Origin: an uncultured Fluviicola sp.
Lineage (GTDB): Bacteria > Bacteroidota > Bacteroidia > Flavobacteriales_D > Crocinitomicaceae
Reading direction: 5' to 3'
Length of the DNA stretch: 64,000 nucleotides
Assembly (NCBI GenBank): GCA_913009205.1
Contig: CAJVYC010000008.1
Span: forward strand, 1 to 64,000
A program made the translations under genes and the position numbers. Below are positions 28,342 through 39,861 of this stretch, piece after piece; the stretch's first letter is position 1, and each line of letters begins with the position of its first letter. The notes beneath the pieces are model-generated. The model was not told the DNA's origin and ran no database searches. It saw nothing but the letters and a program-made list of their open reading frames with translations.

Positions 28342-29756
28342 TTATTATCTGTTTTAGCTAATTGTTTAGAGAAGCCCAACATCTCTTTCTCTTTAAAGAG
28401 GTCCCCTATTACTTGAATTCCAAAGGGCATTCCGTTCGAATGGTTACCAAGCGGTAATGAAATCGCTGGGTTTCCAGAAAGGTTTGCATGAACTGTGTAA
28501 ATGTCTTGCAAATACATTGAAATAGGATCCGAAACAGCATCTAGCTCAAATGCTGTTGATGGCGTGGTCGGTAAAATAATGAAATCGTATTTTTCGAAAA
28601 TTTCATTTGTCTTATTCTGTAAAACACGTCTAACTTTTTGTCCTTTCGTGTAATACGCATCGTAATACCCATGTGACAAAACAAATGTTCCAGCCATGAT
28701 TCGTCGTTGAACCTCAACCCCAAAACCTTCAGATCTCGATTTCTTATATGTTTCTTCAACACCTTTGGCCTCTTCGTTTCTATACCCAAAATGAACTCCG
28801 TCAAATCGAGATAAGTTTGATGACGCTTCCGCCGTTGTTAATACATAATAAGCAGGTACCATATAGTCTAAATAAGGAAATGAAACCGGTTCTACCTGAT
28901 GACCGTTAGCCTTAAGTGTATCGATAACGTTACTCATTTTAGCTTTCACTTCTGGATCAATTCCATCCATATCAAGGCTTTCCTGAATAACTGCAACTTT
29001 TAAGTTTTGACTGTCGTCAGGTGCTTGAGAATACGCTTCCACCACCTTTGAAGATGCAGTAGAGTCAAAATCATCAGGGCCAGCCATGACTTCCAACAAA
29101 AGAGCGGCATCGTCCACATTATTTGTGAATGGACCAATTTGGTCAAATGAAGAAGCATAAGCGATCAAACCATAACGACTAATTCGACCATAGGTTGGTT
29201 TCAAACCGTACGTTCCTGTAAAGCTAGCTGGTTGGCGAATTGAACCTCCAGTATCACTCCCCAAAGCGACAGTACATAGTCCAGCTGCAACTGCTGATGC
29301 AGAGCCTCCAGACGAACCTCCTGGAACAAATTTATTATTGATTGGGTTTAGAACAGGACCAAAAGCAGAATTTTCATTTGAGCTTCCCATTGCGAATTCA
29401 TCGCAGTTGAGACGTCCGATTATGATTGCGTCCTCATCCAATAATCTTTGAACCGCAGTACCTGTGTACAATGATTCAAAACCTACTAAAATTTTTGAAG
29501 ATGCAGAAACTTTGTGTCTTTTATAGCAAAGGTTATCTTTCAATCCGATAACCATTCCCGCCAGCCTTCCTGCTGTACCGTCTTTAATCTTTTCATCCAC
29601 TTCAATTGCCTGAGCGCGACCCGTTTCCTCGAAAACTTCAAGGAATGCATTCAAATGTTCGTTTGATTTTATTACCGATAGATATTCTTCAAAAATACTT
29701 ACAACAGTATTTCCTGAAGAAATCGCTTGCTTTACTTCAGCGTAAGTGCGCAGCAT
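28338..29756 (-). CDS. gatA: Asp/Glu-tRNA(Asn/Gln) amidotransferase subunit A
   Basis: Amidase signature GSSGGSASAVAAGLCTVALGSDTGGSIRQPASFTGTYGLKPTYGRISRYGLIAYASSFDQIGP. Confidence 0.96.
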   Translation of the reverse strand: MLRTYAEVKQAISSGNTVVSIFEEYLSVIKSNEHLNAFLEVFEETGRAQAIEVDEKIKDGTAGRLAGMVIGLKDNLCYKRHKVSASSKILVGFESLYTGTAVQRLLDEDAIIIGRLNCDEFAMGSSNENSAFGPVLNPINNKFVPGGSSGGSASAVAAGLCTVALGSDTGGSIRQPASFTGTYGLKPTYGRISRYGLIAYASSFDQIGPFTNNVDDAALLLEVMAGPDDFDSTASSKVVEAYSQAPDDSQNLKVAVIQESLDMDGIDPEVKAKMSNVIDTLKANGHQVEPVSFPYLDYMVPAYYVLTTAEASSNLSRFDGVHFGYRNEEAKGVEETYKKSRSEGFGVEVQRRIMAGTFVLSHGYYDAYYTKGQKVRRVLQNKTNEIFEKYDFIILPTTPSTAFELDAVSDPISMYLQDIYTVHANLSGNPAISLPLGNHSNGMPFGIQVIGDLFKEKEMLGFSKQLAKTDNK

Positions 29757-29767
29757 TAGCGGTCTTT

Positions 29768-29956
29768 TTATTTCTTTTCTTCAGTGTCTAACGCTTCTGC
29801 CTTGTCTTCTTCTTTCGCAGATGCATCCTTAAACTCCTTTACTCCTTTGCCAAGACCCTTCATTAATTCTGGGATCTTTTTTCCACCGAATAAAAGAAGA
29901 GCAACTACTAAAATTGCAATAACTTGCCAAGGTCCGAAAATTCCTAATACCATCAT
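29768..29956 (-). CDS. tatA: Sec-independent protein translocase TatA/E
   Basis: MVLGIFGPWQVIAILVVALLLFGGKKIPELMKGLGKGVKEFKDA. Confidence 0.93.
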   Translation of the reverse strand: MMVLGIFGPWQVIAILVVALLLFGGKKIPELMKGLGKGVKEFKDASAKEEDKAEALDTEEKK

Positions 29957-30418
29957 ATCTGATTTTTTATTATTTCAAAGGTACTTAATATTCGCTAATG
30001 AATCCCTTAACAGCGTGGCTTTCTGTTAATTTATTAAAAACAATGACTTGTTCATTAAATCGTGACAGTAGTGTGACAAAACCGAGCAGATAATAGACAG
30101 ATTTGACTAAAAAAGAGGAGTAAATGGAGTAAGTAGAACTTCGGCCCACTAAAATATGGGCTCCTTTTTATCACAGCTTTAAGATTCTAGCAACTAAATC
30201 ATCCAATAAAAAGGAAATTGAATATGTTCAAATAACAGAAACATTCGAAGATAAAAAACGCGCTTTTGTATTACTAATTCCTGGGATCAGATGGCATCAA
30301 TCTGAGGGTAAAGCATTACAGTTTGGATTTACAGGTGTTTACATGGATGATGACATAGTGCCAATTCCTATTCCAATGGTACAATGGTACCGGTCAATCT
30401 AATTACTAAACAAAAAAA

Positions 30419-30441
30419 CCGTATTAGCTAAGCTAATACGG
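30419..30441. terminator. Terminator hairpin downstream of infB
   Basis: CCGTATTAGCT-A-AGCTAATACGG, A7 on one side and TTTT on the other. Confidence 0.85.
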
Positions 30442-30462
30442 TTTTCAATATAATTTTGAAGT

Positions 30463-33312
30463 TTACTTAAGCTTTCTAGCTACTTCCACTTCTTCGTAAG
30501 CTTCAATAATATCACCTTCCTTGATATCGTTGTATTTTTCTATGTTCAAACCACATTCGTAGTTGTTCTTCACTTCTTTCACATCATCCTTAAATCGTTT
30601 CAGAGAACCTAGAAGTCCTGTGTGGACAACTATACCGTCTCTAATAATTCTAATTTTAGATGTACGTTTGATCACGCCGTCTGTCACAAAACAACCTGCA
30701 ATTGTACCCACCTTCGAAATTTCGAAGACTTCTCTAATTTCAGCTGTACCAAGAGTGTTTTCTTCGATATCTGGAGAAAGCATTCCCTCCATCGCAGACT
30801 TGATTTCATCAATCGCCTTGTAGATTACTGAATACAATCGAATATCAATTTGTTCTTCATCAGAAAGTCTTCTTGCACCTAAAGATGGTCTTACTTGGAA
30901 ACCAAGAATAATTGCATCGGACGCAGAAGCCAAGTTGACATCAGCCTCAGAAATTGCACCAACTCCCTTGTGCACAATATTCACTTGAATCTCTTCTGTT
31001 GAAAGTCCTAGTAAAGCATCTGAAAGCGCCTCAATAGAACCATCAACATCACCTTTAATGATCAAATTCAACTCTTTAAAGTTACCCACCGCCAAACGAC
31101 GGCCAATTTCCTCAAGAGTAAGATGTTTATTTGTACGAAGACCTTGTTCACGATACAGTTGCTCACGTTTTGCGGCAATTGCTTTGGCTTCGCGCTCATC
31201 ATCCATAATATGGAACTTGTCACCCGCAGAAGGAGCTCCGTTAATTCCCAAAATGGCTACTGGCATAGCAGGCCCCACTTCAGTCATTTCCTTACCATGC
31301 TCATCGTGCATCGCTCGAACCTTTCCGTGATTTCTTCCCACCAAAACAATATCTCCGACATGCAATGTCCCGGCTTCAACCATCATGTTGGTAACATAAC
31401 CCTTTCCTTTATCAAGAGAAGATTCAATTACAGTGCCAGTTGCGTTTTTATTTGGATTTGCTTTAAGCTCTAAAAGCTCTGATTCCAATTGTATTTTTTC
31501 AAGAAGCTCTTCGATGTTCAAGTTTTTCTTTGCAGAAATTTCTTGACATTGGTATTTACCTCCCCAATCCTCTACCAGAATATTCATCTGCGACAATTGT
31601 TCTTTAATCTTGTCTGGGTTTGCTCCTGGTGTATCAATCTTGTTGATTGCAATAACCATTGGCACTTCCGCTGCCTGTGCGTGAGATATTGCTTCTTTCG
31701 TTTGAGGCATTACATCATCATCTGCTGCAATAATAATTACTGCTATATCTGTTACTTGAGCACCACGTGCACGCATTGCTGTAAAGGCTTCGTGACCAGG
31801 CGTATCAAGGAATGTCATTCTGTTTCCGCTCTTAAGTGTAACGCTATACGCACCAATATGCTGTGTAATTCCACCAGCCTCACCCGCTATTACATCTGCG
31901 TCACGAATTCTGTCAAGTAAAGATGTTTTACCGTGATCGACGTGACCCATAACCGTAATAATTGGCGCTCTCGGCATTAGTTCTTCTTCCTTGTCTTCAA
32001 CAACAGGAATCGATTCTTGAACTTCCGCACTTACGAATTCAGCTTCAAATCCGAATTCTTCCGCTACAATCTTAATCGTTTCCGCATCCAATCGTTGATT
32101 GATCGAAGCAAAGATTCCAAGAGACATACACGCTGAAATAACGTCAGTAGAACCAACATTCATCATCGTTGCCAATTCTGAAACCGAAACGAATTCCGTT
32201 AATTTCAAAACTTTCTCATCGTAGGCAGCTAAAATTTCTTCAGCTTCACGACGGTGTGCTACGTTTTCTCTTTTTTGTTTTCGATTCTTCGCTGCTTTCG
32301 ATTTACCTCCTTTATTTGATAATCGAGCAAGCGTATCTTTAATTTCTTTTTGGATGTCCTTTTCAGTAATCTCAGGTCTGTCTGCACGATTACCACCCCC
32401 TTTTTTATAATTCGCTCCTAGAGCTCCTGTTCCTTTCGGTCTTACTGCTTGATTTCCTCCTCCGGTTGGTCTTGCTGGTGAAGATTTACTAGCGTCAACT
32501 TTACGAACTCGTTTACGTTTCTTGCGATCTGCTGATGACGGGCCAGGTGTTCTTGGTTTTTCAACTGGAAGTACGATTTTTCCGACAACGTTAGGTCCTG
32601 CCAATTTTGTTCGCTGAACACGAATTGTTTCCGTTTCAGGTTTTTTTATAACGTTGGGGCCCTCTTTTTTAGCTTCTTCTTTTTTAGGAGCGTCATCTTT
32701 CACTGACTTTTCAGCAGTTTTCGGTGCATCATCCTTCTTCGCTTCAACAACAGGTGTTGCCTTCGGCGCAGCTGGCTTCGATTCTTTCTTCTTAGCAGCT
32801 TTTGGTTTCTTATCAGGTCGTGTTTTAGAATTAATTGAATCCAGGTCTATTTTACCGACCATTTTCACTTTCATACCTTCATCAGCTGGTTCTTCTTTTA
32901 CTGGTTCTGTAGTTTGTGTTGGTTCCGGCGTTGAAACTGGATCTGGTTCTTCAGCAAAAGTTTCGACAACCTCCTCAACGACAGGAGTTGGCTCTGGTGT
33001 TGGCTCTGGAGCTTTCACTTCTTCTAAAATAGCCGCAGGAGCTGCTTCTTCAACTTCAGGAGTATCCTCCTTCTTGTCTCTCAGCGAGATTGTTTCACGT
33101 TTTTCACGTGACGGAGTCGCCATTTTAGATTGCTCCTTCAGATCTTGGTCCGCAGCAAACTCTTTACGTAACATTTCGTACTGTTCCGGTACTAGCTTCG
33201 TATTCGGGCTAGCATCTATCGTTACTCCATTGCCTTCAAGAAACTCAACGATGGTAGACATACCTACGTTTAATTCCCCTGCTGCTTTTCCTAGTCTTAT
33301 TGGTCTTGCCAT
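30463..33312 (-). CDS. infB: Translation initiation factor IF-2
   Basis: [59 protein letters not shown]. Confidence 0.98.
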   Translation of the reverse strand: MARPIRLGKAAGELNVGMSTIVEFLEGNGVTIDASPNTKLVPEQYEMLRKEFAADQDLKEQSKMATPSREKRETISLRDKKEDTPEVEEAAPAAILEEVKAPEPTPEPTPVVEEVVETFAEEPDPVSTPEPTQTTEPVKEEPADEGMKVKMVGKIDLDSINSKTRPDKKPKAAKKKESKPAAPKATPVVEAKKDDAPKTAEKSVKDDAPKKEEAKKEGPNVIKKPETETIRVQRTKLAGPNVVGKIVLPVEKPRTPGPSSADRKKRKRVRKVDASKSSPARPTGGGNQAVRPKGTGALGANYKKGGGNRADRPEITEKDIQKEIKDTLARLSNKGGKSKAAKNRKQKRENVAHRREAEEILAAYDEKVLKLTEFVSVSELATMMNVGSTDVISACMSLGIFASINQRLDAETIKIVAEEFGFEAEFVSAEVQESIPVVEDKEEELMPRAPIITVMGHVDHGKTSLLDRIRDADVIAGEAGGITQHIGAYSVTLKSGNRMTFLDTPGHEAFTAMRARGAQVTDIAVIIIAADDDVMPQTKEAISHAQAAEVPMVIAINKIDTPGANPDKIKEQLSQMNILVEDWGGKYQCQEISAKKNLNIEELLEKIQLESELLELKANPNKNATGTVIESSLDKGKGYVTNMMVEAGTLHVGDIVLVGRNHGKVRAMHDEHGKEMTEVGPAMPVAILGINGAPSAGDKFHIMDDEREAKAIAAKREQLYREQGLRTNKHLTLEEIGRRLAVGNFKELNLIIKGDVDGSIEALSDALLGLSTEEIQVNIVHKGVGAISEADVNLASASDAIILGFQVRPSLGARRLSDEEQIDIRLYSVIYKAIDEIKSAMEGMLSPDIEENTLGTAEIREVFEISKVGTIAGCFVTDGVIKRTSKIRIIRDGIVVHTGLLGSLKRFKDDVKEVKNNYECGLNIEKYNDIKEGDIIEAYEEVEVARKLK

Positions 33313-33372
33313 CTAATTATGCGTCCTTTGATTATCTATTAAATCGTGTTAAATATACTGTTTTATGCTGAT

Positions 33373-34608
33373 TTACTCGAATTCAGACCTCAGTATCTTA
33401 AACACTTCTTGGATCGTTTCGTCTTCCAAGTCTGTTCTCTTAATCATGTCTTCAACTGTTATCTTCAATACTGATTTCGCAGTATCACATCCAATTGCTT
33501 TCAACTCATCCAGAATCCAGCCATCAATCTCATCTGCAAATTCTTCTAAATCTACATCTTCAATATCTACTTCGCCTTCTCTATATACATCCAACTCGTA
33601 ACCAGTTAATCGGCCACCAAGTTTAATATTATGTCCTCCTTTACCAATAGCCAAGGAAACTTGGTCTGGTTTTAAGAAAACTTTTGCTCTTTTGTCTTCC
33701 TCATCGATTTCAATTGAAGTAATCTTCGCTGGTGAAAGTGCACGTTGAATAAACAGTTGAGGATTGTTTGTGTAGTTAATTACATCAATGTTCTCATTTC
33801 TCAACTCACGAACAATTCCGTGGATACGTGATCCTTTCATACCAACACAAGCTCCAACTGGATCCACACGATCATCGTAAGATTCAACTGCTACCTTTGC
33901 TCTTTCTCCTGGCTCACGAACAATTCGTTTGATTGTAATCAAACCATCGAACACCTCTGGAACTTCCAATTCAAATAATCTTTCAAGGAATTCCGGAGCT
34001 GTGCGTGAAAGAATAATAACTGGGCTACTATTTCTCATGTCAACTTTCGCAACTACTGCGCGAATTGATTCTCCTTTTTTGAAGTAATCTGATGGAATTT
34101 GCTCTGACTTAGGAAGTATTAATTCGTTTCCTTCATCATCAAGCACCATGATTTCTTTCTTCCAAACTTGGTAAACCTCACCAGTAATGATGTCTCCAAC
34201 ACGTTCTTTGTAGATTTTATAAAGGTGATCCTTCTCCAGCTCCATGATTCTAGAAATCAAGTTTTGGCGCAATGAAAGAATATTACGTCTTCCGAAATCT
34301 ACAAACTTGAACTCTTCTGTTACTTCTTCTCCTATTTCAAAATCGGGTTCGATTTTGACTGCATCTGAATAAGCAATCTCAGTATTTTGATCTTCAACTT
34401 CACCGTCGTCTACAATTTCCTTGTTTAAGAAAATTTGAACATCCCCTTTATCAATGTTTACAATAACATCGATGTGCTCATCTGTATTGAACTTTTTCTT
34501 CAACATTGCACGAAAAACGTCTTCTAAGACGTGTTGCATCGTTTGTTTATCGATGTTCTTTAATTCTTTGAATTCCGAAAACGACTCCGTCAACTCTAAG
34601 CTATCCAT
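33373..34608 (-). CDS. nusA: Transcription termination/antitermination factor NusA
   Basis: VAVESYDDRVDPVGACVGMKGSRIHGIVRELRNENIDVINYTNNPQLFIQRALSPAKITSIEIDEEDKRAKVFLKPDQVSLAIGKGGHNIKL. Confidence 0.97.
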   Translation of the reverse strand: MDSLELTESFSEFKELKNIDKQTMQHVLEDVFRAMLKKKFNTDEHIDVIVNIDKGDVQIFLNKEIVDDGEVEDQNTEIAYSDAVKIEPDFEIGEEVTEEFKFVDFGRRNILSLRQNLISRIMELEKDHLYKIYKERVGDIITGEVYQVWKKEIMVLDDEGNELILPKSEQIPSDYFKKGESIRAVVAKVDMRNSSPVIILSRTAPEFLERLFELEVPEVFDGLITIKRIVREPGERAKVAVESYDDRVDPVGACVGMKGSRIHGIVRELRNENIDVINYTNNPQLFIQRALSPAKITSIEIDEEDKRAKVFLKPDQVSLAIGKGGHNIKLGGRLTGYELDVYREGEVDIEDVDLEEFADEIDGWILDELKAIGCDTAKSVLKITVEDMIKRTDLEDETIQEVFKILRSEFE

Positions 34609-34614
34609 AGTTGT

Positions 34615-35091
34615 CTATTTAAATGAAATAACAATTTTTGTTTCTTTTATTTTGTCCATCGTAAACGTATAGTCTTCGATGATTGTCTCCTTTTTCTTTT
34701 TCCCTTCAATCCTCTCTTTACGAGTGGTTTGAATGGTAATTTGCTCGTGCGATGCTGCAGTAAGCTCTCCTTCTAAAGAGCCTCCTTCGTGCAATTTCAC
34801 TTTCACTTGGCGTCCGATATTCTTCGTGTATTGCGGAAGAACCCTTAATCCCCTGTCTAATCCGGCAGATGAAACGTGCAATTCAAAATCTTCATCTTCT
34901 CGATCCAAGTTGTGCTCAACATTTCTCGATACCGACATACAATCTTTCATTGATACATTGCCTTCATACTTATCAATTTCAACATTTATAATGCCTGATT
35001 CCGAAACGTTTAGATGAACAATAAATAACCCGTTATCCAGCTCGGCCATGCGCTCCTTAATTAATGCTGCTACGTTTTTCTTACTAATCAT
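34615..35091 (-). CDS. rimP: Ribosome maturation factor RimP
   Basis: Position upstream of nusA-infB; VSRNVEHNLDREDEDFELHVSSAGLDRGLRVLPQYTKNIGRQVKVKL. Confidence 0.93.
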   Translation of the reverse strand: MISKKNVAALIKERMAELDNGLFIVHLNVSESGIINVEIDKYEGNVSMKDCMSVSRNVEHNLDREDEDFELHVSSAGLDRGLRVLPQYTKNIGRQVKVKLHEGGSLEGELTAASHEQITIQTTRKERIEGKKKKETIIEDYTFTMDKIKETKIVISFK

Positions 35092-35103
35092 TGGCTATAA
35101 AAA

Positions 35104-35123
35104 GAGGGGACAGCCGTCCCCTC
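35104..35123 (-). promoter_or_regulatory. Terminator-like hairpin in the rimP-nusA-infB leader (candidate attenuator)
   Basis: Minus strand GAGGGGAC-GGCT-GTCCCCTC-TTTTT, 12 nt before the rimP ATG; candidate -7 box TATATTTG at 35151-35158. Confidence 0.65.
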
Positions 35124-35185
35124 ATTAATCTTTTTAAAATATGTTCGGTACAAATATAGTGTTTTTTAGATAAGAAAAGTTAATC

Positions 35186-35494
35186 CTATGGAAAGTAATC
35201 ATTGTAAGCTTCTCGCCCTTTCGGGTTATTTTTCTGTTTTTCCTCATATTCTACAATTAGTTCGACAAACTCGATTAACACCTTCTACCGAACATTCTCG
35301 GCCTTATAGTGATCTACTGTTTTCGAACATTCACAAACTTCTTTTGCCGTTTTTTCACCATCAACAAAAAAGCTACACACTTTAAAAAGAGAACATCTCA
35401 GCGCTACAATTGTGACAAAATTAATCCCGTCTTTTTTCGTACTTAACCAGGATTCTCTTTGATAAAACACATTCCTTATTGGCGATGTAAACAA
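35186..35494 (-). pseudogene. Small Cys-containing ORF interrupted by in-frame TAG (35285-35287)
   Basis: ...FKVCSFFVDGEKTAKEVCECSKTVDHYKAENVR*KVLIEFVELIVEYEEKQKNNPKGREAYNDYFP*; same frame on both sides of the stop. Confidence 0.55.
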
Positions 35495-35522
35495 TTTGAT
35501 TTCTTTTTATCAACTTTGTCCC

Positions 35523-36092
35523 ATGCTTGTAGAAATCAGAGATAAAGTTGTGTCCACTCAAATTTTTGAAAAAAAGTTCGTGTGTGATTTAGCGGCCTGC
35601 AAAGGTGCTTGTTGTATTGAGGGCGACGCTGGCGCCCCTCTAACGGTCGAAGAGGTTTCAATCCTTGAGGATGATCTCGAGGCGATTAAGCCCTACATGA
35701 GAGAGGAAGGTTTAAAAGCAATTGAGGAGCAAGGCGTATTTTATATGGACCAAGATAATGAACCTGTAACGACTTTAGTTAATGGCGCTGAATGTGCATT
35801 TGTGTTTTTCGATGAGCAAGGAATAACGAAATGTTCGATTGAGCAGGCGAATAGGGAGGGAAAAACGGACTTCAAAAAGCCCATTTCCTGCCACCTATAT
35901 CCGATTCGTGTTAAGGAGTTTGATGATTTTACGGCCTTGAACTTCGATAAGTGGGACATTTGTTCACCGGCTTGTGCTTGTGGAGATGAACTGAATGTTC
36001 CTGTCTACAAATTCCTAAAGGAGCCAATTATCAGGGCTTTTGGAATGCCCTTTTTTGATGAATTGGAAATTGTAAATAAGGAGCTAAAATAA
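35523..36092 (+). CDS. DUF3109-family protein (Cys-rich)
   Basis: MLVEIRDKVVSTQIFEKKFVCDLAACKGACCIEGDAGAPLTVEEV; CSPACACG. Confidence 0.88.
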   Translation: MLVEIRDKVVSTQIFEKKFVCDLAACKGACCIEGDAGAPLTVEEVSILEDDLEAIKPYMREEGLKAIEEQGVFYMDQDNEPVTTLVNGAECAFVFFDEQGITKCSIEQANREGKTDFKKPISCHLYPIRVKEFDDFTALNFDKWDICSPACACGDELNVPVYKFLKEPIIRAFGMPFFDELEIVNKELK

Positions 36093-36156
36093 CCTTCACT
36101 AACAAAAAAACCTTTGTCTTTGTTGGCCCAAAACAAAGAGGCTTCGTGTTTTTGTA

Positions 36157-36489
36157 TTATTCCTTAAAGACACCATCTTTAACTGCCATGCTGTAAACTC
36201 CGTTGTTTTTCTTTTTGACTTCTTCTTGGAACAATTTCAAGTCAACTTTCCCGTTGTATTTTTCGTCCCAACCTTTCCGACATTTACTTGCTTTAAGGCC
36301 TACTTCTTTCATTTCTTCAGCATATTCAAAGATTGTATCAGTATTTGTCGAATTTGCTGCAACTTCATTTGCCTCGGCCATATCTGTATAACAATCACAA
36401 AATGCTTCTGCTGCTTCTTTTTCTTGTCCCCCTCCACATGAAACTAAAAATATTCCTGCAAGCACAATTAGTAGTAATCCTTTTTTCAT
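36157..36489 (-). CDS. Small lipoprotein
   Basis: Lipobox MKKGLLLIVLAGIFLVSCGGG. Confidence 0.72.
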   Translation of the reverse strand: MKKGLLLIVLAGIFLVSCGGGQEKEAAEAFCDCYTDMAEANEVAANSTNTDTIFEYAEEMKEVGLKASKCRKGWDEKYNGKVDLKLFQEEVKKKNNGVYSMAVKDGVFKE

Positions 36490-36754
36490 TCTAGTTAAAT
36501 TTTATTGATCCCAATATACAGTTTCCCAAGAAGGTACAGGGTCATTTTAAACAATTGTTCCTCTTATTTGTTTGTTTCTCCTAAAATTACTTGAAACTCG
36601 TGTTTTTGATCCTGTTTTATCAAATTTTTGCTCGTTTTTCACCGAAAAACACTATAAATTGCATAACTTAGAAGAATTATAGAAAATATTCCGTGTAAAT
36701 TTTTGGGCTGATCCCTTGAATTTATTTTGATCATAAAGGACAAAAACTCCAGTT

Positions 36755-37303
36755 TTGAGCACAGACCAAACAACTACACAAACGATACGATCATTTACTG
36801 AGTTGATTACGACACTTTCCGAAGAGGAGAGGACGAATTATGTCGAAATACTGCATTCCCTTTCTATAGACCCTGAAGAAGTTGATTCTTACCATTCATG
36901 GTCAGACGAAAAATACACCCGTAACTGCGTTGTAGAAAATGACGCTTTCGAACTGATTTTAATTTGTTGGGAACCGGGGCAATCAACCCCAATCCATGAT
37001 CATGGCGGCGAGAAGTGCTGGGTATATGTAATGGAAGGAGCAATTAAAGAGATCTTATTCGATAAGGGCGCTGAGGGCGAGCCGATGGTTAAACGTTCAA
37101 CACTATCCAAAGCGGGGGACGTTTCATTCATTTCCGATGTTATGGGTTGTCATTCACTTCAAAACCCAACTGACAGCCGAGCTTGTACCCTTCACCTTTA
37201 TGCCAGGCCTATTCGCAACTGCAATGTATACGATGAGAGCATAGGTGAATTCGCTAACCGCGAGTTATCATACGACACTGTATCAAAAAATCATCCAGAT
37301 TAA
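36755..37303 (+). CDS. Cysteine dioxygenase type I (cupin)
   Basis: WEPGQSTPIHDHGGEKCWVYVMEGAIKEI; GCHSLQNPTDSRACTLHLYARPI; TTG start. Confidence 0.9.
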   Translation: MSTDQTTTQTIRSFTELITTLSEEERTNYVEILHSLSIDPEEVDSYHSWSDEKYTRNCVVENDAFELILICWEPGQSTPIHDHGGEKCWVYVMEGAIKEILFDKGAEGEPMVKRSTLSKAGDVSFISDVMGCHSLQNPTDSRACTLHLYARPIRNCNVYDESIGEFANRELSYDTVSKNHPD

Positions 37304-37329
37304 ATAAAGACTTTCTTAGAAAGAAAAAA

Positions 37330-37356
37330 CCCCTCTTAGGATTAACCTAAGAGGGG
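37330..37356. terminator. Bidirectional terminator hairpin
   Basis: Perfect 11-bp stem CCCCTCTTAGG-ATTAA-CCTAAGAGGGG flanked by A-run and TTTTTT. Confidence 0.92.
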
Positions 37357-37443
37357 TTTTTTATTGTGATTAATATTTTTGGATCAGTTATTAATCAAAT
37401 TAGACCTATTATAACATCGCTGCCACTTGCTTTATAAAATCTT

Positions 37444-39807
37444 CTAGCTTCCGCAGGCTTCACAATCATCGCCGTTCTCGATTGAACACGCCAATGCTTC
37501 TGCCTCTGCTTCTTTTATTGCTTTTTCTGAAGGCTCTTCAGTTGCGATTTTGTCAACAGTAAACTTGATTGCATCTGTTGCTGCTTTAGTACGCAAGTAA
37601 TACATTCCCGTTTTCAATCCTTTTTCCCATCCGTAGAAGTGCATAGACGTCAGTTTCCCAAAGTTTGCATTTTCCATAAAGATGTTCAATGATTGAGATT
37701 GACAAATGTAAGCTCCTCGATCCGCAGCTAGATCAATAATCGCTTTTTGCGAAATCTCCCATGCTGTTTTGTAAAGATCTTTTAGTCTTTGAGGAACGAT
37801 GTCTATATTTTGAATAGAACCATTCGCCGTCATAATCATACGCCGCATTTCTTTGTTCCACAATCCTTCTTTAACTAGATCTTTCAATAAGTGCTTGTTT
37901 ACGATGATGAACTCACCTGACAATACACGTCTTGTATAGATATTCGAAGTATATGGTTCGAAACATTCGTTATTTCCAAGGATTTGAGCTGTTGAAGCTG
38001 TTGGCATTGGAGCCAATAACAATGAGTTACGCACACCGTGCTCCATCACTTCTACTTTCAACACGTCCCATTCCCATCTGTTTGTTGGAGTAACATTCCA
38101 CAAATCGAATTGGAATTCACCTTTTGAAACTGGTGATCCTTCATAAGATTCGTAAGCTCCATCAACTTTAGCTAAGTCCTTAGACGCCGTCATTGAAGCA
38201 TAATAGATTGTTTCAAAAACTTCTTTATTCAACGCTCTCGCTTCTTCTGATTCGAATGGCAGCCCCATTAAAATGAAAGCATCAGCCAATCCTTGAACAC
38301 CTAATCCAATTGGACGATGACGCATGTTAGAGTTTCTAGCTTCTTCAACCGGGTAGAAGTTACCGTCGATAATTTTATTCAAGTTCAATGTCGCTTGGTA
38401 GGTTACTTCGAACAATTTGTCGTGATCGAATTTCCCTTCATCCGTAACGTATTTAGGCAATGCTAAAGAAGCCAAGTTACAAACTGCGACCTCATCTGGC
38501 GCAGTGTACTCTATAATTTCAGTACATAAGTTTGAAGACTTAATTGTACCTAGGTTTTTTTGGTTTGATTTTGAGTTTGCTGCATCCTTGTACAACATGT
38601 AAGGAGTACCTGTCTCAATTTGAGATTCTAAGATTTTAAACCAAAGGTCTTGTGCTTTGATTGTTTTTCTTCCTTTCCCTGCTTTTTCATACTTCGTGTA
38701 CAACGCTTCGAATTCAGCACTGTGCACATCTGAAAGACCTGGACATTCGTGCGGACACATTAAGGTCCACTCTCCATTTTCTTTCACACGTTGCATGAAT
38801 AAATCTGGAACCCATAAAGCGTAGAATAAATCTCTTGCTCTTTGCTCTTCTTTACCGTGATTTTTCTTCAAATCTAAGAAGTCAAAGACATCAGCATGCC
38901 AAGGCTCTAAGTACATTGCAAAAGAACCCTTACGTTTTCCCCCACCTTGATCTACGTATCTAGCAGTATCGTTAAATACTCTTAACATTGGAACGATACC
39001 GTTAGAAGCACCGTTTGTTCCTTTGATGTATGAACCTGTTGCACGAATGTTGTGCATAGCCAATCCAATTCCACCAGCTGATTGAGAAATCTGAGCACAT
39101 TGCTTTAATGTGTCATAAATTCCTTCAATACTATCCTCCTTCATTGTTAAAAGAAAACATGATGACATTTGCGGTTTAGGCGTTCCAGAGTTAAACAAGG
39201 TTGGTGTTGCGTGAGTGAACCATCCTTCTGACATTAGGTTATATGTCTTAATTGCCGAGTCAATATCTTTTTTGTGAATTCCAACAGAAACACGCATTAA
39301 CATTTGCTGTGGGCGTTCTGCAATCATTCCGTTCAATTTCATTAGGTACGAGCGCGTCAATGTTTTAAAACCAAAATAATCGTATCTAAAATCTCTGTCA
39401 TAAATAATACTTGAATCAAGACGGTCTTTATTCTCCATCATGATCTCATAAACATCATCTGCAACTAACGATGCATTTTCTCCAGTTTTTGGATCAATGT
39501 AATCGTGCATATCTGTCATTACTTCAGAGAAAACTTTCTTTGTTTCTTTGTGCAGGTTCGATACAGCGATACGTGAAGCCAATAACGCATAATCAGGATG
39601 GTCAATTGTTTTTGCGGCCGCCACTTCTGCTGCAAGGTTGTCTAATTGTGTTGTTGTAACTCCATCGAATAATCCTTCTATTACCTTCATGGCAACTGCT
39701 TCAGGGGATACTAATGGGTCTAGTCCGTAACACATCTTTATGATGCGCGCTGTAATCTTGTCGAACTTTACAGCCTCTTTTCTTTCGTCTCTTTTTATTA
39801 CGTACAT
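37444..39807 (-). CDS. nrdA: Class I ribonucleotide reductase alpha subunit
   Basis: ATP-cone N-terminus, [66 protein letters not shown], Cys-containing tail CEACGS. Confidence 0.97.
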   Translation of the reverse strand: MYVIKRDERKEAVKFDKITARIIKMCYGLDPLVSPEAVAMKVIEGLFDGVTTTQLDNLAAEVAAAKTIDHPDYALLASRIAVSNLHKETKKVFSEVMTDMHDYIDPKTGENASLVADDVYEIMMENKDRLDSSIIYDRDFRYDYFGFKTLTRSYLMKLNGMIAERPQQMLMRVSVGIHKKDIDSAIKTYNLMSEGWFTHATPTLFNSGTPKPQMSSCFLLTMKEDSIEGIYDTLKQCAQISQSAGGIGLAMHNIRATGSYIKGTNGASNGIVPMLRVFNDTARYVDQGGGKRKGSFAMYLEPWHADVFDFLDLKKNHGKEEQRARDLFYALWVPDLFMQRVKENGEWTLMCPHECPGLSDVHSAEFEALYTKYEKAGKGRKTIKAQDLWFKILESQIETGTPYMLYKDAANSKSNQKNLGTIKSSNLCTEIIEYTAPDEVAVCNLASLALPKYVTDEGKFDHDKLFEVTYQATLNLNKIIDGNFYPVEEARNSNMRHRPIGLGVQGLADAFILMGLPFESEEARALNKEVFETIYYASMTASKDLAKVDGAYESYEGSPVSKGEFQFDLWNVTPTNRWEWDVLKVEVMEHGVRNSLLLAPMPTASTAQILGNNECFEPYTSNIYTRRVLSGEFIIVNKHLLKDLVKEGLWNKEMRRMIMTANGSIQNIDIVPQRLKDLYKTAWEISQKAIIDLAADRGAYICQSQSLNIFMENANFGKLTSMHFYGWEKGLKTGMYYLRTKAATDAIKFTVDKIATEEPSEKAIKEAEAEALACSIENGDDCEACGS

Positions 39808-39861
39808 GGGCGCTAGTCTATTTTGTGATTCTGTGTGTGTCTGGTCTCTTATTTTCTTTAT

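Noticed and set aside
30133-30402. Startless + strand frame (...EIEYVQITETFEDKKRAFVLLIPGIRWHQSEGKALQFGFTGVYMDDD...)
   Set aside because: Looks coding-like but has no usable start and no recognised family; possible gene fragment, too weak to annotate.
32654-33316. 220-aa + strand ORF opposite infB
   Set aside because: Ser/Gly/Val-rich low-complexity translation antisense to the repetitive IF-2 N-terminus; the infB frame is unambiguous.
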